A DNA stretch of 64,000 bases from Rhizophagus irregularis (taxonomy: Eukaryota > Glomeromycota > Glomeromycetes > Glomerales > Glomeraceae): positions 3,472,001 through 3,536,000 of the forward strand of contig NC_089432.1 of NCBI RefSeq assembly GCF_026210795.1. Direction: 5' to 3'. Below the pieces are notes generated by a model. It searched no databases and was not told the origin of the DNA. It saw only the letters and a list, made by a program, of their open reading frames with translations. A program made the translations under genes and the position numbers. This document shows positions 35,900-48,588 of the stretch, piece after piece. Position 1 is the first letter of the stretch; every line of letters starts with the position of its first letter.

Positions 35900-37180
35900 T
35901 AAAATATAAAAAAAAACACTTTATTAATTAAAAATATTAAACACTGTTGTAAACTTTATTCAAATTAATATGCGAAATTTACAAATAACAAAAATTTTAC
36001 AAGCAAACTACTTTTGAATTACTAAATGTAGTTTAAATAAAGTTAAAAAATATTTTTTTGTATATAGAAATAGAATAGTACACTCAACATAATTTACCTT
36101 TGAAGGAGATTGGTTTCGTAGGGAGGAGATTGGTTTGACGCGATAGTTACTATTAAATTTTTTTTTTTAGGGTTTTTCGGTGAGAGAGTCTAACGCTTGA
36201 CATATGATTGTTGTGTAACATTTACGATGGTCACATGCAATTTTAATAGTAATTTGGGGCCTTAATTTTGGTCCAATTCCGATAATAAGCCGATATGATA
36301 TAAAAATAAATAACTAATTACTTAAATAACATTTGCGTTACAAGACTTGTTTTCGGATCATACAAATAGAGATCAGGCCAGTAAAAAAATTCAAGTCCCT
36401 CAGAAACATAATAAAAAACATAAACAGGTCAGCACGTGATGATGTGACAAAAACATCACAGGGGTGGTGTGGTAAGATAATTCCTTGTTTTCTATCCTAC
36501 GATAATTAACCAATAAAGTATGTTCGTTAAGATTTAATATACTATAACGATTGTTACCAGTACTAGTATTTAATAACACATCAGAAACTGTCACAGTAAA
36601 AGTGCTGTAGCTGCCCTAAAACATAATTAATTTTTATGAGTATGAAGACAACCAGAAATCATAATCTGCAGTTGCGCTCCTTAATGACATGCGATAACTG
36701 ATAATAAATATAATAGAATTAAAATAATCACTATAAAAACAGATTATAAATAATAATACCAATGATCGCATCAGATAATTTTACCGCAGGTCAGTCCATG
36801 ACTCTGTGTGACAGGCTTACGTAAGTGCAAACTTATAAATGGATTTTCCCCGTTTTTTGACTTTTTTTTTTATTAAAAAAAATTTTTTTTTTATAATTGC
36901 ACTAAGTTACTGACTGTTAAAGTTCTTAATAGATATTAAAATTTTCCTTATTCCTTAATTTCACATTTTAAACACTTTTAAAGTGAGTATTTGTTACGAA
37001 ACCAATACAAATTCTGTAACAAGATTTCTTTGGAAAAGATTTTCTAGCTTCCTTCAGATAAAAAATATCTTTCTTTGGATTTTTGAAACACAAAATTATT
37101 CTTATTCTTGAAATTTCATTAACTTAGATACACTTTCATTTTTGGAATATAAATTAGATACTAGCTCAAATTTTGATACT
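35900..37180. other. gene-poor stretch
   Basis: AT-rich with several runs of A or T. I searched by eye for inverted copies of sequence at 32.2-32.9 kb that would bound the transposase pair and found none. Confidence 0.45.
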
Positions 37181-38649
37181 TAGAGATACAATAAAATCAG
37201 TTATGATGGAAGCAACAGATCCTTCAGAAGAAATCAAAAAAATTTTGCTCAAGTCAAAGGTGATGTTGCTAAAGTCAAAGCTAGCATTAGTAAACAAATT
37301 CAATGCTTGGTAATCAATTTGAGATTTTTGTATGATATGAAATTGCAAAAGAGTTCAGTCAACATTATGCAGAAAGTTTTGACCTGTTTGACCTATATGG
37401 AGTAGTACAACTTGCTTTTACAAAAGAGAGACTTCCAGGTGAAAGTCGACAATATTATACCCAAGCTTATCTATTAGAACGTCATGTTCACAACTTGACC
37501 AACAAAATTTATGTAAGTAGTAGCTATAGCTAGATGGATCAGATTAATGAAAGCTAATATTTTTGTATATTTTTATAAGGAATGATACTCTCTTAAAACA
37601 TATAAAGAAAGCAGAGCAAATTCTTCAAAATGTATTTTACAAGAAAGATAATGAAATTAACTTGGAAATCCTACCTCAACTTCATAAAGTTAAAACTATT
37701 TTGAATGAATATGATGAACCATTGGAGAAAGCTACAGAGGATAACTTTGTTGATCTTGATTCAATCTTATTTGTGCCTAATTATCAAGGCAATTACAAAT
37801 TTCAACAACACTGGTTGATGAAATGGGTAGGTAACATATTTCAAGTTTCTACTATTCATCAGTAAATTTTTTGGGGTGCAGATCCTTAGAAATTCCAAAA
37901 ATCCCGTAATTAGTAAAGATCCCTAAGAATCCTTCCCCACCAGCGAGGATTCCCTATCATAAAATTTTTATAGAATCCTTAAGGATCCATTAAGGAATCC
38001 TTAAGGATATTTATTGTTATATTTATTTATATATTTATCGATAGATTTATTGTTAATTTATTTATTTATAGATTTATTAATGTATTTATTAATTTTATTT
38101 ATTTGTCAATATATTATTACATATTTTTTCAAATTAATAAAATATAAAGAAAATTCAAAATAAAAATTAAAGATAAATAAAACATAGCTTCTTAATATAC
38201 ACTTTCTACCGAAAAACATTAAATGATAGATTTAGCAGCAAAACTTATCATTTTTAAATTCTTATTCTCCCAATACCCTAGATAACCTAAAATAAAGAAC
38301 GTTATTTAACTTTTATAAAAAAAAAGAAAATAAACAAGATGTTTTTTAATGAAACTTATCATTTTTAAATTATTAACTTTTCTATCAATACCTAGACAAC
38401 CTACAAAAAAAACAAGTAAAAAAAATATTAATAAATATTTTTTTTTTAAAAAGGAGTTTCTAAAAAGACTCCAAATCTTAGCCAAAGTTTCAAGCAGTTT
38501 AAACTAAATTGTAAATTTTGCGGCTACAAAGTTCATATTTAGTAATGTAAAGTACATTCAGTCTAAAAAAACGTGAAAAAAAGAAAAATAAATGAATATT
38601 TAATAATGTTTATTAAAACAAAAAAAAAGTGAAAACAATCTTTTTTTTA

Positions 38650-39854
38650 CTCACCCAATTTCATTATATTATCATATTTCACATCAATAAAAATGGTGTG
38701 AAAACAGATTCTATCCATATACTTCAATATCTGGATGCTGCTTTATCATAATATCCAGACTCCAGAGAGTATCAAAAAACCACCTAAAAAAGAAAATAGA
38801 ACGAACATTAAGTAATATTTGTTAGAATAAAAAAAAAATTTTCAAACTAAATAAAGAAAAATAACTGATTACTTTTTTACTTGTAAATTTTTTCTTACTT
38901 TATTGGTTCCATATCTATAGAGACTCAGAAAAACTGCTTAAAAAAGGAAAGAAAATGAATTAGTAATGTTCGTTAAATTAAATAAAAAAAAAAATCTTTT
39001 TTTACTTACCGATATTCTAAGTCTAGAGAGACTTGAAAAACGGCCTAAAAAAAGAGGATTTCACATCCAGAAAATATTCAAAATCCGCCTAAAAAAAAGA
39101 AAATAAACGAACAGTTAGTAATGTTTATTTATATAAAGAAAAACTCGAAAAGAATGAAAAAATATTATTTTCTTACCTACCAGTCCCACGTCCGGAGGCT
39201 CAAAAAAAATGCCTAAAAAAAAAGAAAAAACAAACAGTTAATAATGTTTATTAAAATAAAAAAATAAAAATTTTTTTTCTATTTTACTTGCCAAATGTCC
39301 CGTTCAAATACCCAAAAACTCAACCGTCTAAAAAAAAAGAGAACAGTTTATTTAGTAAAGTTCTTTAATAAAAGGAAATATCACTTTTTTACTTACCGAA
39401 ATCCACATTCAAATACCCAAAAAAAGGATGCCTAAAAAAAAAGGAAATAAAATGGAACGTTAGTTAACGTTTTGTTAAAATAAAAAAAAAATTAAAAAGT
39501 TCGAGCTTACCATAATGCAGCGTGCAGGAAAATCTAAAAGAACCTAAAAAAAAGAAACACTAGTTAATGTTTTGTTAAAATAAAAAAAAATTTTACCAGT
39601 TACTGCAAGAAAATCTAAAAGAACTGCTTAAAAAAAAGAAACGAAATATTAGAGATTGTTCATTAAAAGACGGAAGAAACAGATAAAAAAAAACAAAAAC
39701 TTAAACTTACCAGAATATCGCCTCCAAAGAAATTCGAAAGAGCTGTCTAAAAAAAAATAAAGAAAATAATTTAGAAACTGCTTATTAGAAGAAATAGTTA
39801 AATCTAAAAAAAATAAAAATAAAATCTTACCAGAATCTGACTGCCGAGTGCTGA
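38650..39854 (-). other. tandem array of candidate micro-exons
   Basis: On the minus strand, short segments each have a polypyrimidine-AG acceptor and mostly a GTAAG-type donor: 39831-39854 (24 nt), 39711-39746 (36), 39597-39626 (30), 39511-39543 (33), 39397-39431 (35), 39292-39327 (36, GC donor), 39177-39212 (36), 39010-39044 (35), 38899-38936 (38), and a longer one near 38650-38797. Gaps are 53-132 nt, normal for introns here. Neighbours share words (TTCTTTTAGATTTTC in two, TTTTTGGGTATTTGAA in two, AGTCTCT in two), so the array grew by duplication of exon-intron units. Segment lengths are often not multiples of three and I see no start or conserved frame, so it may be a spliced non-coding RNA. 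Confidence 0.55.
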
Positions 39855-40370
39855 CTAAAAAAAAATAGCAAAATGTTACTCAACGTTTCATTATAGATTT
39901 TGTAGAGAGAGAAAAAAAATGGGTGAAGATAAAGAATGGGGAAAGAAAGGCAAAAAGGAAGGGAAGGGAGATAAGGACGAAGGAAAGTTTAATTAAAAAT
40001 TTAGACAATGATGGAATAATTAAAAAAAAAATCAGCTGATAAGATTATCAGCTGGTAAGATTATCACATGATACACGTGATACAATATTTTATTTTTTCT
40101 GGTTCTTGTCTATATTATAAAAATAAAATAAAAATTCTTGGATTTCTTAAAGATTTTTATTTAGAAATCTTTAAAAATCAATCCATAGCATATGCTCTTT
40201 GTCTCCCGGCTGGTCAGCCATAGTGTTTGAAGTCATAGCTCTAGTTAATACCAATTCATAGAATTTTTAAGAATCTTTATAATTTATCTAAGAATTTTTA
40301 AGGATTCTATAAATTGCCAGATCCTTAAGGATTCTAAGATAATTTAAGGAATCCTTAAGTATACATGCTG

Positions 40371-40530
40371 CCCAAATTATTTTGGAATGTCATAATTATA
40401 ATTTAAGATGCTGTAATTCATTCAGTTTATATATAATTTACTATGTAAAGTGCCAAAATAATTTGGGATGCCATAATTGAATTTGGGATTTTACTTATAA
40501 TTACGGCAGTCCAAAATAATTTGAGTGGTA
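40371..40530. mobile_element. small palindromic element or inverted repeat
   Basis: Left arm CCCAAATTATTTTGGAATG and right arm CCAAAATAATTTGAG are complementary, with inner matches TCATAATTATAA / TTATAATTACGG. A second CCAAAATAATTTGGG lies inside. It is nested near the right end of the 2.7-kb TIR element. The target duplication is unclear. Confidence 0.5.
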
Positions 40531-40928
40531 TGTATATCCTTAAGGATCTATGGTCCAAAAAATTTACTGATGTTAATTGTCTACTTTTTAACTTATATAA
40601 TTTTATTAATCCTTTATGTTTATAGTTTAATGTATTTTCAATTAACAAAACATATCTTAAATGATGAAAGGAGCAGTGAATATCAGTATCAAAGCTGATT
40701 TGTGAATTTACTATGTGAAGACATGTTTCTTGATTTAAACAATACTATCTAATTACCAATATAAGACTGATAGTTTTTAAAATAACATTTTTAGTATGAC
40801 AGATTAGATGGTATAAAATGTTAAAGAAAGAAAGGAACCAATGGCACATATTGATGGTATATTAAATGATGAAAACAAATTAAAAATTTCAGGATTAACT
40901 GTTAAATATTTTTATGGATAAATCTAAT

Positions 40929-41242
40929 TGTAACAGCCTGTTACACATCTTATTTGTAACAACCTCCAATTTTATCCAATTAAAATTTAAGATCAGGCTA
41001 AATGTAAACAAAAACAAAAAGATCAGTCGTGTAACTAAGACAAAAGAATTTTTTAAAAAATTTAAAGAAACTGCTTATAACTTGAAATTTTGTCTATGAA
41101 ACTGTCTTAAGTACATTAAGTAAAAGTTTTCCAAATTAAATTTTGCATATAAAAATTTTATTTGTAAATTACATACTAAATTTATTATTAAAAAAAAATA
41201 AAAAAAGGATGTTACAAATAAGATATGTAACAGGCTGTTACA
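40929..41242. mobile_element. miniature inverted-repeat element, 314 bp
   Basis: The ends are inverted repeats of about 33 bp beginning TGTAACAGCCTGTTACA, one mismatch apart, and the end itself is palindromic. AAT on both sides may be a 3-bp duplication. Other copies of the host repeat unit lack it. The interior is AT-rich with no gene. Superfamily unknown. Confidence 0.8.
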
Positions 41243-41266
41243 AATACATTTATTCTATTTTTATAA

Positions 41267-43130
41267 GGAATAATACTCTCTTAAAACATATAAAGAAAGC
41301 AGAGCAAATTCTTCAAAATGTATATTACAAGAAAGATAACGAAATTAGCTTGGAAGCCCTACCTCAACTTAATAAAATTAAGACTATTTTGAATAAATAT
41401 GATGAATCATTGGAGAAACTGAAGCTACAAAGGATAACTTTGTTGATCTTGATTCAATCTTATTTGTGCCTAGTTATCAAGGCAATTACAAATTTCAACA
41501 ACACTGGTTGACGAAATGGGTAGGTAACATATTTTAAGTTCCTACTATTAATTGTCTACTTTTTAACTTATATGATTTTATTAATTCTTTATATTTATAG
41601 TTTAACATATTTTCAATTAACAAAACATGTCTTAAATGATGAAGGGAGTAGTGAATATCAGTATCAAAGCTGATTTGTAAATTTACTATATGAAGACATA
41701 TTTCTTGATTTAAATAATACTACTATCTGATTACCAATGTAAGACTGATAGTTTTTAAAATAACATTTTTAGTATGACAGATTAGATGGTATAAAATGTT
41801 AAAGAAAAAAAGAAACCGATGGTATATATTGATGGTATATTAAATAATAAAAACAAATTAAAAATTTCAGGATTAACTGTTAAATATTTTTATAAGGAAT
41901 AATACTCTCTTAAAACATATAAAGAAAGCAGAGCAAATTCTTCAAAATGTATATTACAAGAAAGATAACGAAATTAACTTGGAAGCCCTACCTCAACTTA
42001 ATAAAGTTAAGACTATTTTAAATAAATATGATGAACTATTGGAGAAAGCTACAAAGGATAACTTTGTTGATCTTGATTCAATCTTATTTATGCCTAGTTA
42101 TCAAGGCAATTACAAATTTCAACAACACTGGTTGATGAAATGGGTAGGTAACATATTTCAAGTTCCTACTATTAATTGTCTACTTTTTAACTTATATGAT
42201 TTTATTAATTCTTTATATTTATAGTTTAACATGTTTTCAATTAACAAAACATGTCTTAAATGATGAAGGGAGTAGTGAATATCAGTATCAAAGCTGATTT
42301 GTAAATTTGCTATATGAAGACATATTTCTTGATTTAAACAATACTACTATCTGATTACCAATGTAAGACTGATAGTTTTTAAAATAACATTTTTAGTATG
42401 ACAGATTAGATGGTATAAAATGTTAAAAAAAAAAAGAAACTGATGGTATATATTGATGGTATATTAAATAATAAAAACAAATTAAAAATTTCAGGATTAA
42501 CTGTTAAATATTTTTATAAGGAATAATACTCTCTTAAAACATATAAAGAAAGCAGAGCAAATTCTTCAAAATGTATATTACAAGAAAGATAACGAAATTA
42601 GCTTGGAAGCCCTACCTCAACTTCATAAAGTTAAGACTATTTTGAATAAATATGATGAACCATTGGAGAAATAAAGCTACAAAGTATAACTTTGTTGATC
42701 TTGATTCAATCTTATTTGTGCCTAGTTATCAAGGCAATTACAAATTTCAACAACACTGGTTGACGAAATGGGTAGGTAACATATTTCAAGTTCCTACTAT
42801 TAATTGTTTACTTTTTAACTTATATGATTTTATTAATCCTTTATATTTATAGTTTTACATGTTTTCAATTAACAAAACATGTCTTAAATGATAAAGGGAG
42901 CAGTGAATATCAGTATCAAAGCTGATTTGTGAATTTGCTATGTGAAGACATGTTTTTTGATTTAAACAATACTATCTGATTACCAATGTAAGACTGATAG
43001 TTTTTAAAATAACATTTTTAGTATGACAGATTAGATGGTATAAAATGTTAAAAAAAGAAAGGAACCGATGGCACATATTGATAGTATATTAAATGATGAA
43101 AACAAATTAAAAATTTCAGGATTAACTGTT
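41267..43130 (+). repeat. tandem repeat of a 624-629-bp exon-intron unit, three adjacent copies
   Basis: Units begin at about 41267, 41896 and 42520 (AAGGAATAATACTCTC). Each holds the same exon of about 250 nt and the same following sequence. A fourth, upstream unit starts at 37577 and is split by the 2.7-kb element. Similarity between adjacent units is high, with single-base differences and short indels. Confidence 0.95.
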
Positions 43131-44000
43131 GAAGAAGCATCGAAGGAACAAGACCACAATATTTCCCATATCCACCACCTTCATCATATTCTAAATCTAC
43201 ATGATTTTTTTCTGCTTTTTCCTGTAATCATTTGCTTGAATAGCCTGTTCTTACCGGTGAGTTATAACAAAATTTATATTTTTCTCATCTTTTGTCATTA
43301 TTTGCCAATAATACCAAATACTTACATAATTTCTTTCTTGCTTCTTATAGTCAAACCTGCCTAAAAAACACATTTGCGTTATTATAGAGCAACCTGATGC
43401 CACCAGTAAGTGGGTCATAATAAATTAGTCAATGTAAGTGAATGCGTCTTGATTTCTTAGGTTCTTTCATCTTATTAGGAATAGAAAATTTGACAGCTGG
43501 TATTGCAGGAATCCAATTTCAAGGTAATTGATTGTTTTGGCTATATAAGAATTTTATTACGAAATATTTAAATACTCTTTACTCACATTCCATCTAATTG
43601 CAAAAAAAATAAGGAAATATGGATGCACTATAATGATGAATACGTCCCTATTAAACAAAGTACTTACGCTCTGACAAATACTTAAAAGTATTGTCAAGAG
43701 CATTAAGACAGTGGAAGAGGAGGAAGATGAGGATAAGGCCATGATTCTGTGGGCAACACATGTCAAATGATCAAAAATAGGCAAAAAAAATGGCGCAAAT
43801 CGCATAAACTATTCGCAAATTTGTATAAACTATTTACAAATAGTATAGGTTAATTCGTAAATAGCCAAAAACAGCCAAGAATAGCCAAGAATAGCCAAGA
43901 ATAGCCACTGCTTTTCGCGCCATTTTTTTTGCCGATTTTTAGCATTTCGACCTGTGCAACTTAGATATTCCTAATATTTGCAAGGAAGATGATTTGTTTG
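43040..44000 (+). pseudogene. decayed gene, paralogue of 25940-27000
   Basis: Blocks in order: DENKLKISGLTVEEASKEQ, a Pro/Ser-rich piece (RPQYFPYPPPSSYSKST), a piece ending CNSLFLPVSYNK or its alternative frame, GSFILLGIENLTAGIAGIQF with a GTAATTG donor (43520), and LDIPNICKEDDLFA at 43960-43998. Frames change between blocks. The sequence joins directly to the inverted duplication that starts at about 44014, so the last exon is cut there. Its 5' side runs into the tandem exon-unit array, and the block DENKLKISGL is part of that array's repeat unit. Confidence 0.5.
43862..43912 (+). repeat. 10-bp tandem repeat AGCCAAGAAT
   Basis: The unit AGCCAAGAAT occurs three to four times in a row, with imperfect copies on both sides (ATAGCCAAAAACAGCC). 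Confidence 0.8.
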
Positions 44001-44013
44001 CTATGTTATTGGT

Positions 44014-47000
44014 AATAAAATAAAAAACACCATTATTTGAAATATTTCTTTATCTATTACATTAACAATTAATAAGCAATTCTTAAAATTTGTTAACTGT
44101 TAATTTTAGCTAGTTATTACAATTGTTAAAAGCTATAATAAAGTTTAATTAATTAATTAAAGTTAAATAACTTTTATATACAATGCGCATTTGTCCTATT
44201 TGAATTTAATTAAAGAAATCTTAATGATTAATAATCTAATAATCTTTGGATGTTATTAATACATTTGTGAAAATTAAAAATTGAATAATCAAAATAATAA
44301 TCATAGATGAGAAAATAAATAAAAATTTTATTTTTAATTTATAGTTTAATATAAATATATTGAACAAAACATTAATATTTAGCCAAGTCTTTAAAAAATT
44401 TGTTGTCATCTGGTCACTAGCAGCAAGGGGAAAAGGAAGGGGAAAGAGCGAGGGAATAAGAGAAAGGGAAAGGGAAAAGGAAAGAAGAAAAACAAGAGAA
44501 GAACGAGGACATCACCCACCTATACACAACCCACACTCCCAACCTACATAGTACATACCTAAAAGAAAATATAAAAAAAGGGAGCCAACGAAAAGATCTA
44601 ATAAAAAGAAGATCCAGTAAAGTGCGATCTGGTCAGCTGATTATCCAGTCACCTGAGCCGGTTACACACGGATATGCCGATCATTTCCTTTTTGGGTGAT
44701 ACCCACCTACAAAAATTATTTTTCTAAACATGGAAATGCCACTTTTGGAAATTTGTGTAACTTTCAACTCAAAAAAAGAAAATGATCGACAAGATCACGT
44801 GACTTGACCGAATCAAAAAATAAAAGAAAATCTAAAGAAAAGAGAAGAGAAGAGAAGACAGAGAGTCCAGAGACACTTAAAAAAAGGTATTGGGTTTATA
44901 TTTAGATTTGCCACCAAATTTTTTTACAGCTACATTATTTTATAATTATTATTAATAAAAATATATTACTCAGATCTAGTGATTTAACAAGTTAAAACTA
45001 TTTCAACAACGTTGTTAATTATAATTCTGTTGAAACCAATCAGTTAAGTCAGCATCATTATAAACAATATTCAATTAACTTTCCATAAAATTCTTTCATC
45101 TTTTTTAAAAAAAAAAGGTATAAATAGCTTACTCCGACACACTCTTCTGCCTACCCAATTTGCAAATAAAGCGTAATTTGTATTAAAGGTTTCTATGTTA
45201 AAGGTTTCATTATATAAAGTTGTGTTGATATGTTGTCGTAAATAAGAGTTCAAGAATTGCGATTCAAATATCCGCAGAAAGGTATAAGATGAAAAAAATA
45301 CTAAATGAAAAATCAAGTAAACATATCTCCTAAGTAAACATACCTCTTTTTAAGTTCATTTCATTTAAACTTTTGAACATAGATCTCTCACACACGTGAT
45401 CCATAATGACAAAAATTACGACTTTTTCCAGAAACAGGTTTGAATTGTTTTGTTAAAAAATGTTTGAAGTTTTTTATAGTTGGTAAAATACCAGATTAAT
45501 TAGTTAAAAAACTAGAAGTAATGTAAACTTTTTCAAATGCATTTCATAATAAATACATTTGGTAAAATTAATGTTGACTGAATACAATTTGAAAATTAAA
45601 ATACAATTTGGTTTTAAATTGTGAAAAAAAAATCCTATATACTTTAAATTTCATAATATTTATACTATTTTAAAATTTGTTATAATGTTTAAAACATGAA
45701 CTGATGAACATAATAACATTCTACATAATTAAAGTATTTGTAACAAAATAAACACAGCTGTTTTGTTAATTATTTTTGAGCATCTTCTTAATTCCACGTT
45801 AATAGAAGTGTTGGTACACGCTGGTCTTGCCATGTAAGAGAAAGTTATGCAGCACCCTCATTATAATTTAACAATAATTTGGTATCCTGAGATGACGCAT
45901 GTGTTATCAGTAAAGAATCATTAAAAAAATGTATTTGATTTTTTTCTAGGAATAATGTGAGTGCAAAAGTCCGGTAATTATTTTTTAAAATAAATGATTT
46001 TTAATTTTCTTTAGAAAATGAAAATGAGAACAAACCAGTTACTAAAAAAAAATAAAATCATACGTGAAAATGAATAAATACTTGAAAATATCGTCTAAAA
46101 AATGTAGTCTTCATGATAAAAATTATGGGATAACTTGATGACTTGGTGGTCAATTTATAGTGATCATATAATCTTTTTTTTTAGAGCATTAAATTTTTAA
46201 GAAAAATAAGATTATGGATATTTACTTAATAAGATTGTTGAAATTATAATAAGAGGGCAAAAAATGGGTTGATTATAATTCACATAATCACACAATTCGT
46301 GTTTACGGTCATAAAAAAATTTAGATATATTTATTCATATATTCATAGAATAGGAGTATAAAAGGAAAAGAAAATTTTCTTTGAACAGAATTCCAAAAAA
46401 AGGACACAGAAAGGAAGGACTTAGACGATCAAATCCAATCTGACTCATAAATCATGATCCCGAAAATTCAAAATTCTCAACATTCATTATTCTGACACTT
46501 AATAATATTTTCATAAATAAAAATAAAAGGTATCCAGACACCAAAGTCTATTTCACCGAAATCAATTTTGCCAAAGCCATTTCGCTAAAAAGATATTTCA
46601 GGAAAATAAAGTGATTTATTAATTAATATCAGTTACTTGAATGTTAAAGTAATGATATTCTGAAAAAAAAAACTCTAAAAATAATTTAATTTTTATATTC
46701 ATTGCGCGATTTATTAAAATATTAACCGCTACAAAAAAAAAATTTTTATCTTTATATCTTTATATGCAATTGTTATTAAAATTCCACATATTTCTAATCG
46801 ACTAAACAATAGATTTTGCGAAGTATGGTTGATAAATATTAATAAAAATATAATTTTTAAAAATATCATATTACAGGTACGCCTATTTTAACGAACACAC
46901 TTCGGGTCATTAGTAAATTTTTTCTAATTGTCGTTATAATGTGATTTATTATGTTTTATATAATGATATAAAGGAATTCAAAAAATGGTATGTCATTATA

Positions 47001-47036
47001 CAATAATATGTTATTATAACGAGATGTCATTATATT
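44014..47036. repeat. arm A of a diverged 3-kb inverted duplication
   Basis: This arm matches 59883-62965 in reverse orientation and in the same block order. Shared blocks: the AT-rich outer end (ATTTCTTTATCTATTAC), the purine-rich run at 44415-44520, the AACAACGTTGTTAATTATAA block, the frame SSYTFLRIFESQFLNS, ATGGCAAGACCAG, and a pogo-like element at the inner end. By eye divergence is roughly 10-20 percent with many small indels. Short frames that look coding in one arm are broken in the other, so I call no intact gene. Confidence 0.85.
46874..47036. mobile_element. pogo-like miniature element, decayed copy
   Basis: Begins CAGGTACGCC after TA and matches 59883-60066 reversed. The right end is degraded (GAGATGTCATTATATTTATC instead of the expected terminal repeat). 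Confidence 0.7.
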
Positions 47037-47039
47037 TAT

Positions 47040-48360
47040 CAACTTTAACGTTCTCAAATATCAGCGTCTTAATAACCACTCAATTAAATAAAAATTAATA
47101 AAATATTCAATTTGTTATGTAATTTTTTGTATTGAACGTTAATCAGATTTCTCTTACGTATAATAAAATAACGATGCATTTCATTTGGACAAAAAATTTT
47201 GTGGGCTTGATAATAAGATTAAACAAAATGTAATACAATATATAAAAAATTTGCGGTATATTAATGGTCTTTTTTAATTTAAAGGCTTTAATATTTACTA
47301 TTATAAGTTTGCTATAATAGTAAAACAATATAATATTACAATTAATAGCGGCTATATTGCATTACACGATATAAGGCGTCAAATTATGTGCACGTAAAGT
47401 AAGATGTGCTGGAAATTTTTTTAATAATCATATTTGATTATGTCACAATTTTATATAACTTATATAACTTGTCACATACTTTTTTTTCTAATCAATATTA
47501 GATCTGAATTTTACTAATATACACCTCTTCAAGAATTAAATATAAATGAATAAACTTTAAAAAAAATATTTTAAAATTTTATGATATTTAAGATAATATG
47601 ATTTTGATATTATAGAAAGGTAAAATTATATTACACAAGACACTATGAGAAATATTTGGTTATAATATTAGTTATGACTCGTAAGTTAATGAGTCATAAC
47701 TAATTAATTTCGTTGGAAAAACTACTCATATTTCAAAAAAAAAGTATAAATACTTTACCTTTCCTTTATCCTGTAAGTAAGATTTTTTTTTTCTTACAAT
47801 ACATTTTACTTTTTTTTACACTTTATAATAAAATATTTTTTTTTTTACAATATAATAAATTTTCTAAACTTTATAACGAATTTTCTACAAGTACAACAAT
47901 ATTTCACTCTTTTCTATGAAAAATGATTCATTTTTTTTTACATTTTTCTCATTTTCTAAACTTTATAACAAATTCTCTACGTGTTTCATTTTTTTTTTTG
48001 AAACTAAGTTTTTCAGGGCAGCATAACATTTCTTTCTCACGCTAATATCCAGTATTATCCCTCATATTAATCCTTCTAATAACTATGCAACTAAGTACTA
48101 TCACTCTCAATATATATTTGTAGTAAGATGACAAAAGAAAAAATATTCTGCTAATGATAGTTTTAACATTTTTTGTATTAGATATCTAATAATATTTATA
48201 TTATTTACTTTACAACAGAGAGACTTCAAGCTATTAGCAGATGCTATCTGAAGAAGCCTAACAAACAAAGACATCACGTACGCCTAAGAAAGGGATGAAG
48301 TGATGTCTGTAACCAAAATTTCTGCTGATATTTTCAGCAAAGCTAATAGTAAATATTTAT
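47040..48360. other. gene-poor stretch with a 13-bp-arm hairpin
   Basis: AT-rich. A perfect hairpin lies at 47668-47703: TTAGTTATGACTC, a 10-nt loop, GAGTCATAACTAA. No gene supported; frames at 47143-47328 and 47713-47919 are low complexity. Confidence 0.5.
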
Positions 48361-48588
48361 TATTTTATTATTTTTATACTTGAATCAATATTAAAAAAAT
48401 CATTTTTTTTATTATAGAGTGATAGGATAAAATGAAGATGAAGGTGTATATAAAACACTCCACATATTATTTGTGCAGTTTTCAGTTGTTTTATAAACTT
48501 ATTTCTTAGAGGAGTTCTTGAAAAAGGGTGTGTATCAAATATTAAAAACACAAAATTTTTTTTTTGATGTTTATACTTATACTTTATA

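Larger units (their letters stand above)
37857..40572. mobile_element. 2.7-kb TIR element carrying a micro-exon array
   Basis: The ends are perfect 18-bp inverted repeats, CATCAGTAAATTTTTTGG. The three other copies of the flanking repeat unit show the empty site (CTACTATTAATTGTC); here it reads CTACTATT, element, TTAATTGTC, so the duplication is only TT, or TTAA with a small loss on the left. Both subterminal regions are filled with AAGGATTC, CCTTAAGGAT and AGAATCTTT words (37870-38010 and 40130-40370). No transposase is present. The interior (38560-39860) holds an array of short exon-like segments on the minus strand, and a small palindromic element lies near the right end. Confidence 0.85.
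37201..43140 (+). pseudogene. decayed gene with a tandemly repeated exon unit
   Basis: The first exon-like part (about 37345-37513) reads EIAKEFSQHYAESFDLFDLY and LERHVHNLTNKIY, ending at a GTAAGTAG donor. The next exon encodes DTLLKHIKKAEQILQN, LEILPQLHKVKTIL, DNFVDLDSILFVP and YKFQQHWLMKWVG. This exon with about 370 bp of following sequence occurs four times (from 37577, 41267, 41896 and 42520). Copies differ by small changes; some keep the frame (41979-42224) and others do not. The frame across the first intron does not close cleanly. I do not recognise the family. A 2.7-kb TIR element splits the first unit, and a miniature element sits at the end of that unit. Confidence 0.6.

Noticed and set aside
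32200-36900. Terminal inverted repeats around the transposase pair
   Set aside because: A weak resemblance between CCCCAAATGACGGTCATG (about 32710) and the complement near 36240 is too short and interrupted to count as element ends.
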